Shown: piece after piece, positions 1-9,074 of the stretch
How the letters are laid out: the number at the start of each line of letters is the position of its first letter
Position numbering within the stretch: position 1 is the stretch's first letter
Source of the DNA: Halogeometricum pallidum JCM 14848
GTDB taxonomy: Archaea > Halobacteriota > Halobacteria > Halobacteriales > Haloferacaceae
Assembly: GCF_000337095.1 (NCBI RefSeq)
Contig: NZ_AOIV01000010.1
Location: forward strand, 1 to 64,000
DNA: 64,000 bases
Direction of reading: 5' to 3'
The notes under the pieces: model-generated
Database searches by the model: none
What the model saw: the letters and a program-made list of their open reading frames with translations, nothing else
Told to the model about the DNA's origin: nothing
Made by a program: the position numbers and the translations under genes

Positions 1-52
1 CCTCTCGCTCTTCCATCCGGTAGGTGCCGAAGCCGAGACTGGGGATGTCCAT
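1..52 (-). CDS. Aldo/keto reductase, N-terminal fragment
   Basis: Only the first 17 codons lie in the window; the gene runs off the left edge. Read on the minus strand from an ATG at 52-50, the peptide begins MDIPSLGFGTYRM. This resembles the first beta-strand of aldo/keto reductases, where a GxGTxR/K stretch lines the NADPH pocket. It is divergent from the reductase at 174. The family call rests on this short match alone, and the start could lie slightly upstream. Confidence 0.5.
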   Translation of the reverse strand, partial: MDIPSLGFGTYRMEERE

Positions 53-173
53 GTTCGGGTCCTCGAACGCCGCGGTCTCAACGGCACCGGTCGCGGCAGT
101 CGAACCGGGGTTTTCCCCGCGCCCAGGGGATGGAGCCGGTACGAATAACCCTCCGACGACACAACGGCGAACC

Positions 174-1514
174 ATGCCCGACGACTCTCGGTTTCTCGTC
201 TACGGCGCGTACGGCTACACCGGTCGCCTCGTCGCCGAGGAAGCGGCGGAGCGGGGACACGACGTGGTCCTCGCCGGACGCGACGAGATCAAGACCCGCG
301 ACCTCGCGGACGAACTCGACCTCCCCTACCGCACCTTCGAGGTGTCGCTGGCGGCGAACCAACTCGACGGCATCGACCTCATGCTCAACTGCGCCGGTCC
401 GTTCGACCGGACGGCCGACCCGTTGGTCGAGGCCTGCCTCGAGACGGACACGCACTACCTCGACATCACGGGCGAACTCCCCGTCTTCGAGCGAATCAAG
501 CGCCGGAGCGACGAGGCCGAGGACGCCGGCGTGACGCTACTGCCCGGCGTCGGCTTCGACGTGGTTCCCACCGACTGCCTCGCGGCGCACCTGAAGGCCC
601 GCCTGCCCGACGCGACGCATCTCTCTCTCGCCCTCGAATCCGACAGCGGCATCTCGCCGGGGACGCTGAAGACGGCGCTCGGCGACATGACCGGCGGCGG
701 CGCCGTGCGGCAGGACGGCGAACTGCGCTGGGTGCCGGTCGCGCACAAGACCCGCGCCGTCGACTTCGGCGACGGCCTCCACCGCGCGGTCACCATCCCG
801 TGGGGCGACGTGTCGACGGCCCACTTCACGACGGGCATCCCGAACGTCGAGGTGTACCTCTCGCTCCCGGCGGGCGCGCGGCGCGCTCTCACGGCGACGA
901 ACTACCTCGGCGGCGTGTTAGACTCGAAGGCGGCGAAGTCCGTGCTGAACCGCCTCGTCGACCGCTACGTCGAGGGCCCCGACGAGGAACAGCGAACCTC
1001 CGGCGAGGCGCGCATCTGGGGGGAGGTCCGCTCCTCGCGCGACCGCCTCGTCTCGCGCCTCCGGACGCCCGAGACGTACGAACTGACCGTGCAGGCGGCA
1101 CTGAAGTGCGTCGAGAAGACGCTCGACGGCGAGGCGCCGACGGGCTATCAGACCCCCGCCGCGGCGTTCGGTCCGGACCTCGTCCTCGAACTGCCCGGCG
1201 TCGAGCGCATCGACTTAGCGGACGGCGAAGTCGTCGCGCGCGAGACCGGCCCGGACCGCGAGACGCCCGCGGCGACGGCCGACCCGGTGACGGAGGGAGA
1301 CGACGACGTCGACGCCGCGGACGACCCGGACCTCGGCGCCGAGGCGGGCGACGCGGACGGGGAGGACCACCCCGTCGAGGAGTCGTCGGCCGACCCCGGT
1401 GAGGGCGACGGTGACTCGTCGCCGAGTCCGCGAGCGGTCTCGGACGACACCTCCCCGGCGATTCGGCGCCGCGGGGACGCCTCGGGGACGACCGGCGGCG
1501 AGGACGACAAGTAG
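174..1514 (+). CDS. Saccharopine dehydrogenase-like / trans-acting enoyl reductase family protein
   Basis: A 446-residue NAD(P)-dependent oxidoreductase of the saccharopine-dehydrogenase-like group, soluble and probably cytoplasmic. A Rossmann glycine motif (GAYGYTG, residues 11-17) sits at the very N-terminus. It is followed by the family features NCAGPF near residue 72 and LPGVGFDVVPTDC near residue 123. The last ~95 residues are a low-complexity acidic tail, typical of haloarchaeal surface adaptation. I chose ATG 174 because the longer frame from 24 adds a non-conserved leader ahead of the nucleotide-binding strand. The substrate cannot be deduced: lysine biosynthesis is only one possibility, and homologues reduce polyketide or lipid enoyl groups. 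Its stop codon touches that of the convergent PHP gene. Confidence 0.8.
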   Translation: MPDDSRFLVYGAYGYTGRLVAEEAAERGHDVVLAGRDEIKTRDLADELDLPYRTFEVSLAANQLDGIDLMLNCAGPFDRTADPLVEACLETDTHYLDITGELPVFERIKRRSDEAEDAGVTLLPGVGFDVVPTDCLAAHLKARLPDATHLSLALESDSGISPGTLKTALGDMTGGGAVRQDGELRWVPVAHKTRAVDFGDGLHRAVTIPWGDVSTAHFTTGIPNVEVYLSLPAGARRALTATNYLGGVLDSKAAKSVLNRLVDRYVEGPDEEQRTSGEARIWGEVRSSRDRLVSRLRTPETYELTVQAALKCVEKTLDGEAPTGYQTPAAAFGPDLVLELPGVERIDLADGEVVARETGPDRETPAATADPVTEGDDDVDAADDPDLGAEAGDADGEDHPVEESSADPGEGDGDSSPSPRAVSDDTSPAIRRRGDASGTTGGEDDK

Positions 1515-2285
1515 TTATCGGTCCGGCCGCGCCGGGTCGAGGCCGTTCTCGTCGGCGAACGCGCGGAGTTCGTCGGCGAGGGGGCCGACGCTGTCGGCGT
1601 CGTGGGCGTCCGACCCGAGTGCGAACGAGACGCCGCGCGTTCCGAGCACCTCGAAGAACTCGGGCGTCGGGTGGAACCGCCCGTAGTCGCGGCGGACGCG
1701 CCCGGCGTTCACCTCGGGCACCGTCCGCGAGTCGGCGAAGGCGTCCGCGACGCGTTCGTACTGCTCTCGGGTCGCGTAGCCACGGAGCGCGGAGTTCCGT
1801 TCGACGAGGTCCGGGTGGGCGGCTATCTCGAACAGTTCGGACTCGACCAGCGAGACGAGTTTCTCGAAGTACCGAGCGACCAGTTCGCGGCGGCGCGACT
1901 CGGGGAGGGCGGCGAAGTGGTCGACGGCGTGGACGTTCGCTCCGTCCAGCGCGTGGACGCTTCCGACGGCGTAGTCGAAGTCGGCGTCGGCGAGGAACGA
2001 ACGTATCTCCTCCTCGTGGCCGGGTTCGTAGTCCACCTCGGCGGCGTCGAAGATTTCGAGGTCGAACCGGTCCCGGAGCGAGTCGATGGCCTCGCGGCGG
2101 CGTTCGTACGTCGCGTCGAAGTTGAACCCGTACTCGCGGCGCGTCCGGCGGGCCCACTCCGTCGACAGCACCATGCAGTGGTCGGCCACGCCCACGCCGT
2201 CGAGTCCGGCCGCCTCCGCGGCGGCGAACATCGACCGGAGGTAGTCGCCGTCGGAGTACGTCGAGTGCGTGTGGTAGTCGTACAC
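1515..2285 (-). CDS. PHP domain phosphoesterase
   Basis: A 256-residue metal-dependent phosphoesterase of the PHP superfamily (histidinol-phosphatase/PolX-like fold). It carries the N-terminal HTHSTYSDG motif (about residues 5-13), ADHC near residue 35, EIAAHPDL in the middle and GSDAH near the C-terminus. These are the usual metal ligands of the fold. Length fits stand-alone PHP proteins. The substrate is unknown; histidinol phosphate is possible, but no his genes are nearby. It is convergent with the upstream reductase and their stop codons are directly adjacent (1512-1514 and 1515-1517), so the two transcripts must overlap. Confidence 0.82.
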   Translation of the reverse strand: MYDYHTHSTYSDGDYLRSMFAAAEAAGLDGVGVADHCMVLSTEWARRTRREYGFNFDATYERRREAIDSLRDRFDLEIFDAAEVDYEPGHEEEIRSFLADADFDYAVGSVHALDGANVHAVDHFAALPESRRRELVARYFEKLVSLVESELFEIAAHPDLVERNSALRGYATREQYERVADAFADSRTVPEVNAGRVRRDYGRFHPTPEFFEVLGTRGVSFALGSDAHDADSVGPLADELRAFADENGLDPARPDR

Positions 2286-2518
2286 GGTCGTCGGTCGGTA
2301 CGGCGCCTCGCGGGTAGTAGCTTCGGTCGCTCGATCCGGGCGAGGCGGCGACGACTGACGGGGACGCCCGACGGCGGTTCGTACGCTCTGCGCGTTCGGC
2401 GCGGAGGCGCGCGAGGCGGAGTTTCCGAACCACCTCTAAACCCGTTGAAACGTGGTGAATTTTGGCAAAGGATCGCTCGCTCCGAAACGGTTTTGAAGTG
2501 TGCTGGCACACAGTCGGT

Positions 2519-4180
2519 ATGCCGAAGGAACCCGAAACCGGGTACGACCCGTCGCTGGGTCGGAAATTCATTTTCGTGACAGGAGGTGTGATGTCGGGGC
2601 TGGGGAAGGGCATCACCGCCGCGAGCACGGGGCGACTGCTCTCGAACGCCGGGTTCGACGTGACGGCGGTCAAGATAGACCCCTACCTGAACGTCGACGC
2701 GGGGACGATGAACCCCTACCAGCACGGGGAGGTTTACGTGTTAAAAGACGGCGGCGAGGTCGACCTCGATTTGGGGAACTACGAGCGCTTCCTCGGCGTC
2801 GACATGACCTCCGACCACAACGTGACGACGGGCAAGACCTACCAGCACGTCATCCAGAAGGAACGCGCCGGCGACTACCTCGGCAAGACCGTCCAGATAA
2901 TCCCGCACGTCACCGACGATATCAAGCGGCGCGTCCGCGAGGCGGCCGAGGGTTCTGACGTCTGCATCATCGAAGTCGGGGGCACCGTCGGCGACATCGA
3001 GGGGATGCCGTTCCTCGAATCGCTCCGCCAGTTCGCCCACGAGGAGGACGACGACGACATCCTGTTCACCCACGTCACCCTCGTCCCCTACTCGAAGAAC
3101 GGCGAGCAGAAGACGAAGCCGACGCAGCACTCCGTGAAGGAACTGCGGAGCATCGGCCTGCAACCCGACATCGTCGTCGGCCGCAGTCCGGACAAACTCG
3201 ACCCGGAGACGAAAGACAAGATAGCACTGTTCTGCGACGTTCCCACGGAGGCGGTGTTCTCGAACCCCGACGTGGAGGATATCTACCACGTCCCGCTGAT
3301 GGTCGAAGAGGAGGGTCTCGACGAGTACGTGATGGAGCGTCTGAACCTCGACGGGGAGGCGCTTCCGCGGGCCGACCGCTCCCAGCGGTGGCGCGAACTC
3401 GTCACGCGCGACCGACAGCAGGAGATAGACGTTGCCCTCGTCGGGAAGTACGACCTCGAAGACGCCTACATGTCGGTCCACGAGGCGCTGAAGCACGCCG
3501 GCATCGAGACGCGGACGGACGTGAACATCCTTTGGGTCGACTCCGACGAGATGCTCGACAAGCACACCAATCGACTGAAAGAGGCCGACGGCGTCGTCGT
3601 CCCCGGCGGGTTCGGGACGCGCGGCACCGCGGGGAAGATAGAGGCCATCCGCTACTGCCGGGAGAACGGCGTCCCCTTCCTCGGTCTCTGTCTCGGCTTC
3701 CAGATGGCCGTCGTCGAACACGCGCGCAACGTCCTCGGTCACGAGGACGCCCACTCGGCCGAACTGGACCCCGACAGCTCCTACCCCGTGATCGACCTGC
3801 TGCCCGAACAGTACGAGACGGAGGAGATGGGCGGAACGATGCGCCTCGGCGCGCACGAGACGGATATCGCCGAGGGCTCACTGGCCGCGCACGTCTACGG
3901 CGGCACCGTCTGCACCGAGCGACACCGCCACCGCTACGAGGTGGCGCCCGACTTCATCGACGAACTCGAGGACGGCGCGCTGACGTTCTCCGGGCGGGCG
4001 GACAACCGCATGGAGATCGTCGAACGGACCGACCACCCGTACTTCCTCGGCACGCAGTTCCACCCCGAGTTCCGCTCGCGCCCCGACCGCGCGAGTCCGC
4101 CGTTCGTCGGGTTCGTGGAGGCCGTCCTCGGCGAACTGGACGCCCGTGAACTCGCCGCGGACCAGGAGGTGCAGGCGTAA
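2519..4180 (+). CDS. pyrG: CTP synthase (glutamine hydrolysing)
   Basis: Converts UTP to CTP using ATP and glutamine, the last step of de novo pyrimidine nucleotide synthesis. The 553 residues match the family length. An N-terminal amidoligase domain carries the P-loop-like [10 protein letters not shown] just after FIFVT. The C-terminal class I glutamine amidotransferase has its nucleophile in GLCLGF (Cys391) and a downstream HPEF motif. ATG 2519 is chosen because [17 protein letters not shown] is the expected start; the longer frame adds 19 unrelated residues. It heads a three-gene operon: its TAA shares one base with the next ATG. Confidence 0.97.
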   Translation: MPKEPETGYDPSLGRKFIFVTGGVMSGLGKGITAASTGRLLSNAGFDVTAVKIDPYLNVDAGTMNPYQHGEVYVLKDGGEVDLDLGNYERFLGVDMTSDHNVTTGKTYQHVIQKERAGDYLGKTVQIIPHVTDDIKRRVREAAEGSDVCIIEVGGTVGDIEGMPFLESLRQFAHEEDDDDILFTHVTLVPYSKNGEQKTKPTQHSVKELRSIGLQPDIVVGRSPDKLDPETKDKIALFCDVPTEAVFSNPDVEDIYHVPLMVEEEGLDEYVMERLNLDGEALPRADRSQRWRELVTRDRQQEIDVALVGKYDLEDAYMSVHEALKHAGIETRTDVNILWVDSDEMLDKHTNRLKEADGVVVPGGFGTRGTAGKIEAIRYCRENGVPFLGLCLGFQMAVVEHARNVLGHEDAHSAELDPDSSYPVIDLLPEQYETEEMGGTMRLGAHETDIAEGSLAAHVYGGTVCTERHRHRYEVAPDFIDELEDGALTFSGRADNRMEIVERTDHPYFLGTQFHPEFRSRPDRASPPFVGFVEAVLGELDARELAADQEVQA

Positions 4181-5097
4181 TGGTCGACGCCGAATCTTTC
4201 ATCCAGGAGGCGACCGAGGAGATTTCGGAGGAGGTGGGTGACGCGCACGCCATCATCGCCCTCTCGGGGGGCGTGGACTCCTCCGTCGCCGCCGCCCTCG
4301 CCTACCGCGCCATCGGCGACCAACTCACCCCCGTCTACGTCGACACCGGTCTGATGCGGAAGGGCGAGACGGCGGGCATCCGCGAGACGTTCGACTACAT
4401 GGACTCACTCAGAGTGGTCGAAGCGCAGGACCGCTTCCTCGGCGCACTCGAAGGCGTGATAGACCCCGAAGAGAAGCGCAAGGTCATCGGCGAGCAGTTC
4501 ATCCGCGAGTTCGAACGCGAGGCGACGGACACCGACGCCGACTTCCTCGTGCAGGGGACCATCTACCCCGACCGCATCGAGTCGGAGGGGAACATCAAAT
4601 CCCACCACAACGTCGGCGGCCTGCCGGACGTCGTGGACTTCGAGGGCATCGTCGAACCCGTCCGCGACCTGTACAAAGACGAGGTGCGCGAGGTGGCGCG
4701 CGCCCTCGGCCTCGAATCCGTCGTCTCCGAGCGGATGCCGTTCCCCGGCCCCGGACTCGCCGTCCGCGTGGTCGGCGAGGTGACGGGGGAGAAAGTCGAA
4801 GTGGCCCGCGAGGCGTGCCACGTCGTCGAAGAGGAGCTAGAGGAGTACGACCCCTGGCAGGCGTTCGCCGCCGTCGTCGGGAAGGGCACCGGCGTGAAGG
4901 GCGACAACCGCGTCCACGGTTGGATCGTCGCCGTACGCTCTGTGGAGTCGCGCGACGGCATGACCGCGCGGGCGCAGGAACTGTCGTGGGAGACGCTCCA
5001 GCGCATTCAGTCGCGCATCACGGGACAGAACGACAACGTGGCGCGGGTCGTCTACGACGTAACACACAAGCCGCCGGCCACCATCGAGTACGAATGA
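4180..5097 (+). CDS. guaAB: GMP synthase subunit B (ATP pyrophosphatase)
   Basis: The synthetase half of archaeal GMP synthase. It adenylates XMP and uses ammonia from a separate glutaminase subunit to make GMP. The 305 residues contain the PP-loop SGGVDSS (residues 29-35), then [12 protein letters not shown] and the C-terminal dimerisation/XMP-binding region ending near residue 300. As usual in archaea the amidotransferase subunit is not fused, and it is not in this window. The start overlaps the pyrG stop by one base and the stop overlaps the next gene as ATGA, so translation is probably coupled across the three genes. Confidence 0.96.
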   Translation: MVDAESFIQEATEEISEEVGDAHAIIALSGGVDSSVAAALAYRAIGDQLTPVYVDTGLMRKGETAGIRETFDYMDSLRVVEAQDRFLGALEGVIDPEEKRKVIGEQFIREFEREATDTDADFLVQGTIYPDRIESEGNIKSHHNVGGLPDVVDFEGIVEPVRDLYKDEVREVARALGLESVVSERMPFPGPGLAVRVVGEVTGEKVEVAREACHVVEEELEEYDPWQAFAAVVGKGTGVKGDNRVHGWIVAVRSVESRDGMTARAQELSWETLQRIQSRITGQNDNVARVVYDVTHKPPATIEYE

Positions 5098-5417
5098 CCG
5101 TGCTCATTACAGGACCAGACACAGACGGCCTCGGCGATGCGCTCTCCGACCTCGGTATCGACGTGGTTCGCGTCGACGGCGTCGCGACCCGCGACACCAT
5201 CGCCGACGCGGGCGTCGACACCGCGGACACCCTCGTCCTCACGGACATGGACGACGCCTCGGTCATCCCCGTGGCGCGCGAAGCGAACCCGGACATCCGC
5301 GTGGTCGCCTACTCGCGCGACTCCCTGCCGGAGTACGCGCGCGGGCAGGCCGACCTCGCCGTCGACCCGGACCTCCTCGCGGCCGACGTGGTCGCCGAGG
5401 AACTCGTCGGCGCGTAG
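5094..5417 (+). CDS. Small haloarchaeal protein coupled to GMP synthase (DUF7126-like)
   Basis: A 107-residue acidic protein of alternating beta-strands and helices, beginning [19 protein letters not shown]. It resembles half of a Rossmann or TrkA-N-like fold, with a predicted strand-loop-helix at residues 1-20 and another around [11 protein letters not shown]. There are no catalytic motifs. I recognise it as a haloarchaeal family that sits next to guaA, but its function is not established. The start ATG overlaps the guaAB stop (ATGA, 5094-5097), which is why this start is preferred and suggests a role tied to GMP synthesis or nucleotide sensing. Confidence 0.8.
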   Translation: MTVLITGPDTDGLGDALSDLGIDVVRVDGVATRDTIADAGVDTADTLVLTDMDDASVIPVAREANPDIRVVAYSRDSLPEYARGQADLAVDPDLLAADVVAEELVGA

Positions 5418-6266
5418 GGCGTCGCGAAGACGACCCCCCGTCGGCATCTCGAATCCGCGACTCGACGACTCGGTCCGAGGCGGTCTCGGCCGCGTCGGCC
5501 GACCCCGCCGCCTCCTTCCCCGCTTCTATCGAATCCTCGCGCCCGCCAGCGGCGTCCTCGGACGCTCGGATGAACGCGTCGGGACGCGCGCGCCTCGGGG
5601 GGCGACCGAACTACCGCGTCGGCCGACGGGAGGGCGCTCGGGACGAGGCGGGGGCCGAGAGAGGTCGAGACGACGCGCGAACGCCGAGCGTCAGACGACT
5701 CGCGAATTAAAATCCCGTTAATCGTAACTTTGGGACAATATGCGGTTGAATCCGGGTTCAGGGTCGCCTCGGTTGAAGTACCTACCCTCCCAAGCGAAAG
5801 ACGCGGTGACCGAGGAGCGCTCCGACGCGACGCACCGTCGGCCTGTCCCGCGCGACGGTGCGACGGTCGTCACATTCGCTCCCTAACGCGCATCACCGCA
5901 GTCGGACGGCGACGGGCGACCCCGCGACCCACAGCGAGTCGTGGTGGTCGGCGCGCGACTAACTCGAACGCGCGCTCTCGCTCGTCTCGACTCCGAACGC
6001 GACGGCGCGCCGAACCCCGCGGCGCGCCGAACCCGTGCCCCGGGCCGCGACTCGACCCCACCCATGCGGCCCGGCGGCGCTACAGGCAGACCGAGGCACC
6101 CCACCACCCACCCCGCTCGTTCCGGCTTCGGCCCTCGATTCGCGGCCGACCGGGTTCGCCAGACCCGCGACGGACGAGCGACCCAGATAGCTTACCCCCG
6201 GCACCGACGCCGGTTCCGTTTGCCACCGCCGAAACCGACATACTCGGCGGTCCGGTAGTTCGCCCG
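5418..6266. other. Long non-coding interval with hairpin
   Basis: 849 bases with no convincing gene on either strand. Frames crossing it are arginine/proline-rich shadows with no plausible start. An A/T-rich patch around 5700-5740 looks promoter-like. A perfect 10-base inverted repeat lies at 5831-5840 and 5853-5862 with a 12-base loop. I looked for RNase P and SRP RNA consensus motifs and did not see them. Confidence 0.6.
5831..5862. repeat. Perfect 10-bp inverted repeat (hairpin)
   Basis: The arms CGCACCGTCG (5831-5840) and CGACGGTGCG (5853-5862) are exact reverse complements separated by 12 bases. It lies about 100 bases downstream of an A/T-rich, promoter-like patch in an otherwise empty region. 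It could be a structured RNA, a terminator or a protein-binding site. Confidence 0.6.
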
Positions 6267-7265
6267 ATGAGTCGCGTTCGCGTCTCGACCGGCGCCCGCC
6301 TGCACTTCGGCTTTCTCAACCTGAGTCTCGCCCACCAGCGACTGTACGGCGGACTCGGCGTCGGACTCGACGAACCCCGCACCGTCGTCGCCGCCGAACC
6401 GGCCGACGGCGTCGACTGCGCGGACCCCGAGGCGCGCCGCTACGCCGAACGCGCCGTCGACCTCCTCGGCGTTCCCGGCGCCGCCGTCGCGGTTGAGTCG
6501 TCGCTCCCGCGGCACGTCGGCCTCGGCAGCGGCACGCAGTTCGCGCTGGCCGTCTACGCGGCGGTCGCCCGCGCCCACGACAGGGACCCGTCGGTCCGGT
6601 CGGCCGCCCCCCGCCTCGGCCGCGGCGGTCGGTCGGGCATCGGCGTGGGAACGTTCGAACGGGGCGGCGTCCTCGTCGACGCCGGCCACCCGACGGCACG
6701 CTTTACGACCGACCGGCCCGCCGACGGGGAGTGGACCGTCCCCGCCGTCGCCGTTCGTCACGCCGTGCCCGACGAGTGGCGGTTCCTCCTCGTCGTCCCC
6801 GACGCCGACCCGGGCCGGAGCGGCGAGGAGGAGGACGAGGGGATGCGCGCCGTGGTCGAACGCGCCGACCCCGACGTGGCCGACCGCATCTCAGGGGTGC
6901 TCTCGCGCCGTTTCCTCCCCGCCGTCGCCGACGGGAGCGCCGCACGCTTCGGCGAAGCGGTGTCCGAAATCGGTCGCCTCAACGGCGCGTGGTACGCCGA
7001 CGAGCAGGGCGGCGTCTACCGCCCTCCGGTCGGCGAACTCGTCGCCGCGTTGGAGGACACCCCCGCCTGCTACGGCGCCGGGCAGTCCTCGTGGGGGCCG
7101 GCCGTCTACGCCGTCACCGACGCCGCCCACGCCGACGAGGCGCGCGAGGCGGGGGCGGCGGCGCTCGATTCGGCGGGGGTCGGCGGCGACGTGCGCGTCG
7201 TCGGCGGTCGAAACGTCGGCGCCGACGTGTCCGAGAGGGCTGAGACGAGCCAGCGAAACGGTTAA
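6267..7265 (+). CDS. GHMP kinase-family protein related to beta-ribofuranosylaminobenzene 5'-phosphate synthase
   Basis: 332 residues with GHMP-superfamily fold. Key motifs are the N-terminal TGARLHFGFLNL strand, the phosphate-binding PRHVGLGSGT (residues 81-90), and the C-terminal YGAGQSSWGPAVYAV. This pattern belongs to beta-RFAP synthase, which condenses PRPP with a p-aminobenzoate-type aromatic in tetrahydromethanopterin biosynthesis. Haloarchaea are thought to use folates rather than methanopterin, so the true substrate is open. ATG 6267 is chosen over a frame starting at 5730 because the family begins at MSRVRVSTGARLHFGF. A KaiC-like gene starts 26 bases downstream and is likely co-transcribed. 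Confidence 0.85.
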   Translation: MSRVRVSTGARLHFGFLNLSLAHQRLYGGLGVGLDEPRTVVAAEPADGVDCADPEARRYAERAVDLLGVPGAAVAVESSLPRHVGLGSGTQFALAVYAAVARAHDRDPSVRSAAPRLGRGGRSGIGVGTFERGGVLVDAGHPTARFTTDRPADGEWTVPAVAVRHAVPDEWRFLLVVPDADPGRSGEEEDEGMRAVVERADPDVADRISGVLSRRFLPAVADGSAARFGEAVSEIGRLNGAWYADEQGGVYRPPVGELVAALEDTPACYGAGQSSWGPAVYAVTDAAHADEAREAGAAALDSAGVGGDVRVVGGRNVGADVSERAETSQRNG

Positions 7266-7291
7266 CGGACCTGAATGTGTCTGTAGCGGAT

Positions 7292-8128
7292 ATGGACAGC
7301 ATCCCGTTCGGCGTCTCCCGCTTCGACCGCATCGTCGGCGGCGGCGCACCGCCCGGTTCGGTCGTCCTCCTCGTCGGCGAACCCGGCGCCGGCGCACGCG
7401 AGTTCATGTTCACCAGCGCGACGATGAACGCCGTCCACGACGTCGACGTCGACCTCTTCGACCTCTACTACGGCGACTTGCACGGCGAGTCGACGCCGCC
7501 GCCGGAGGTTCACTACCTCTCTTTCACCGCCGACGAGTCGAACCTCCGGCGGGAGATGTCGTACGTGTTCGAGGAGTCCCTCGTCGACGCCGCCACCGAG
7601 GGCATCCGGTTTCACGACTTCTCAGCGGAGTACTTCCGGCCGAGTCCCATCCCCCGCGAGTGGTACGCCGGGGAGGCGACGACCCTGCAGGACCTCGGGG
7701 AGCGACACAACCGGGTGTCCGTCCTCACCGCCCTCGGCAACTACCTGAACGACCACGCCGCCGGCAACCTCGTCGTCATCGACTCCCTCACGGACCTCGT
7801 TGCGGCCGTCTCCGACGAGATGTCGTTCCACGACATCTCGATGGTGATGCGCGGCGTCAGCAAGGCGGCCCGGCGGTGGGGCGGTCTCATCCTCGCCCTC
7901 GTCGGCCGCGACACGCTCGAACGCACCGACCTCGGCCACCTCATGGACGCCGTCGACGGGACCCTGCAGTTCCAGTGGGACACCGGCGGCTCGAAGCGCG
8001 CGCGGACGCTCGTCGTCCAGGAGTTCCGCGGCGTCCTCTCTCGCCTCGAATCCGAGGATATCGTCCGGTTCGAGACGCAGATTCACGACGGCGGCTTCGA
8101 CGTAAGCGACGTGAGAAAGATTCGCTGA
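7292..8128 (+). CDS. KaiC/RAD55-like ATPase-fold protein with degenerate Walker A
   Basis: 278 residues of RecA/KaiC-like fold (haloarchaeal HTR-like group). The Walker A position reads GEPGAGARE (residues 29-37). It lacks the usual Lys-Ser/Thr, having Arg-Glu instead, so nucleotide hydrolysis is doubtful. A Walker B-like strand VVIDS occurs at residues 161-165. An insertion around residues 50-75 carries an acidic loop. Homologues are proposed signalling or chaperone-like proteins; no enzyme activity is known. ATG 7292 is preferred, but GTG 7277 in the same frame would add five residues. It directly follows the GHMP gene. Confidence 0.75.
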   Translation: MDSIPFGVSRFDRIVGGGAPPGSVVLLVGEPGAGAREFMFTSATMNAVHDVDVDLFDLYYGDLHGESTPPPEVHYLSFTADESNLRREMSYVFEESLVDAATEGIRFHDFSAEYFRPSPIPREWYAGEATTLQDLGERHNRVSVLTALGNYLNDHAAGNLVVIDSLTDLVAAVSDEMSFHDISMVMRGVSKAARRWGGLILALVGRDTLERTDLGHLMDAVDGTLQFQWDTGGSKRARTLVVQEFRGVLSRLESEDIVRFETQIHDGGFDVSDVRKIR

Positions 8129-8157
8129 GGGGCCCGCGCCGGACCGCCGAGGCGTCC

Positions 8158-8964
8158 TCAGACCTCGGGCGGTTCGAAGGTGTTCGGCGGGCCGGTCGGC
8201 GCGATGGTCTGTCCGGTGACGAAGGAGGCCGCGTCGCTGGCGAGGAAGCGAATCGTATCGGCTATCTCGTCCGGTTGCCCGATGCGTCGGTCGGCGCCCT
8301 CGCGTTCGGGCATCTCGACGTCGAGCATCTCGCGGACCGGCGGCGTCGCGACGAATCCGGGTTCGACCGCGTTGACGCGCACGTCGTCGCCAGCCCACTC
8401 GTCGGCGAGCGTCCGCGTGAGGGCGCTGACGCCCGCCTTCGCGGCGCTGTACGGTCCCATGCCGGCGACGCCGTAGCGGCCGGCCATGCTGGCGGTGTTG
8501 ACCACCGCGCCGCCGTCCTCGCGGAGGGCGTCCGAGAACGCGGTCGTGACGTTGTAGACGCCGGTGAGGTTCACGTCGACGACCCCGTCCCACTCGTCGC
8601 CCTCGACCTCGTGCAACGGGCCTCCGGACCCCGAGCCACCCGCGTTGTTCACGAGGAGGTCGACCTCTCCGAACTCCTCGACGGCCGCCTCGGCGAGGGC
8701 CTCGACCGAATCGCGGTCGGTCACGTCGCACTCCACCGGGAGGACCGACCCGGGGACGTCGGCCTCGTTCAGTTCCTCGGCGACCGACTCGACGTCTTCC
8801 TGCGTGCGCGAGCAGATGACCACGTCCGCGCCGTCCGCGACGAACGTCTCGGCGACGGCGCGGCCGATTCCGCTGGACGCGCCCGTGATAACGGCCGTCT
8901 CGCCGTCGACGCTCGACAGTTCGCGGACCGACTCCTGCGTTCGGATTCCGTCTTCGTTTGTCAT
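8158..8964 (-). CDS. SDR-family oxidoreductase
   Basis: A 268-residue short-chain dehydrogenase/reductase. It has the cofactor motif TGASSGIG (residues 27-34), NNAG near residue 106, and the catalytic Ser159, Tyr172 and Lys176 (YxxxK). This is close to the 3-oxoacyl-ACP reductase/glucose dehydrogenase-like classical group. The substrate is unknown. The first 20 residues are a variable leader. ATG 8964 is used because the longer frame extends through an A/T-rich promoter region. It is divergent from the coiled-coil gene at 9075, and the 110 bases between contain both promoters. Confidence 0.9.
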   Translation of the reverse strand: MTNEDGIRTQESVRELSSVDGETAVITGASSGIGRAVAETFVADGADVVICSRTQEDVESVAEELNEADVPGSVLPVECDVTDRDSVEALAEAAVEEFGEVDLLVNNAGGSGSGGPLHEVEGDEWDGVVDVNLTGVYNVTTAFSDALREDGGAVVNTASMAGRYGVAGMGPYSAAKAGVSALTRTLADEWAGDDVRVNAVEPGFVATPPVREMLDVEMPEREGADRRIGQPDEIADTIRFLASDAASFVTGQTIAPTGPPNTFEPPEV

Positions 8965-9038
8965 CGACCCCGCTATGGGAGTCCCACCGAAAAGCCGAGT
9001 GGCCGCCAATAGTGACAGATCAAAAACAAATATGTCGG

Positions 9039-9065
9039 CAACGTTTAAGTTAGAATAGCGTAACG
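9039..9065 (+). promoter_or_regulatory. Probable promoter of the coiled-coil/zinc-ribbon gene
   Basis: A TATA-like GTTTAAGTTAG around 9042-9052 lies about 25-33 bases before the ATG at 9075. This is the spacing expected for a leaderless haloarchaeal transcript. It is flanked by two AACGTT palindromes (9040-9045 and 9062-9067), which may be incidental. Confidence 0.5.
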
Positions 9066-9074
9066 TTCGGACCA

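Noticed and set aside
24-173. Upstream in-frame extension of the saccharopine-dehydrogenase-like gene
   Set aside because: Non-conserved and would overlap the divergent aldo/keto reductase start; the Rossmann strand starts just after ATG 174.
889-2673. Long minus-strand frame of ~590 codons spanning the PHP gene
   Set aside because: Arg/Pro-rich low-complexity product, antisense or out of frame to well supported genes; G+C-rich genomes produce such shadows.
5730-6266. N-terminal extension of the GHMP kinase
   Set aside because: Arg/Pro-rich sequence unlike the family; the conserved protein starts at 6267.
5700-6266. RNase P or SRP RNA candidate in the empty interval
   Set aside because: I searched for the conserved core motifs of both and found none; only one hairpin stands out.
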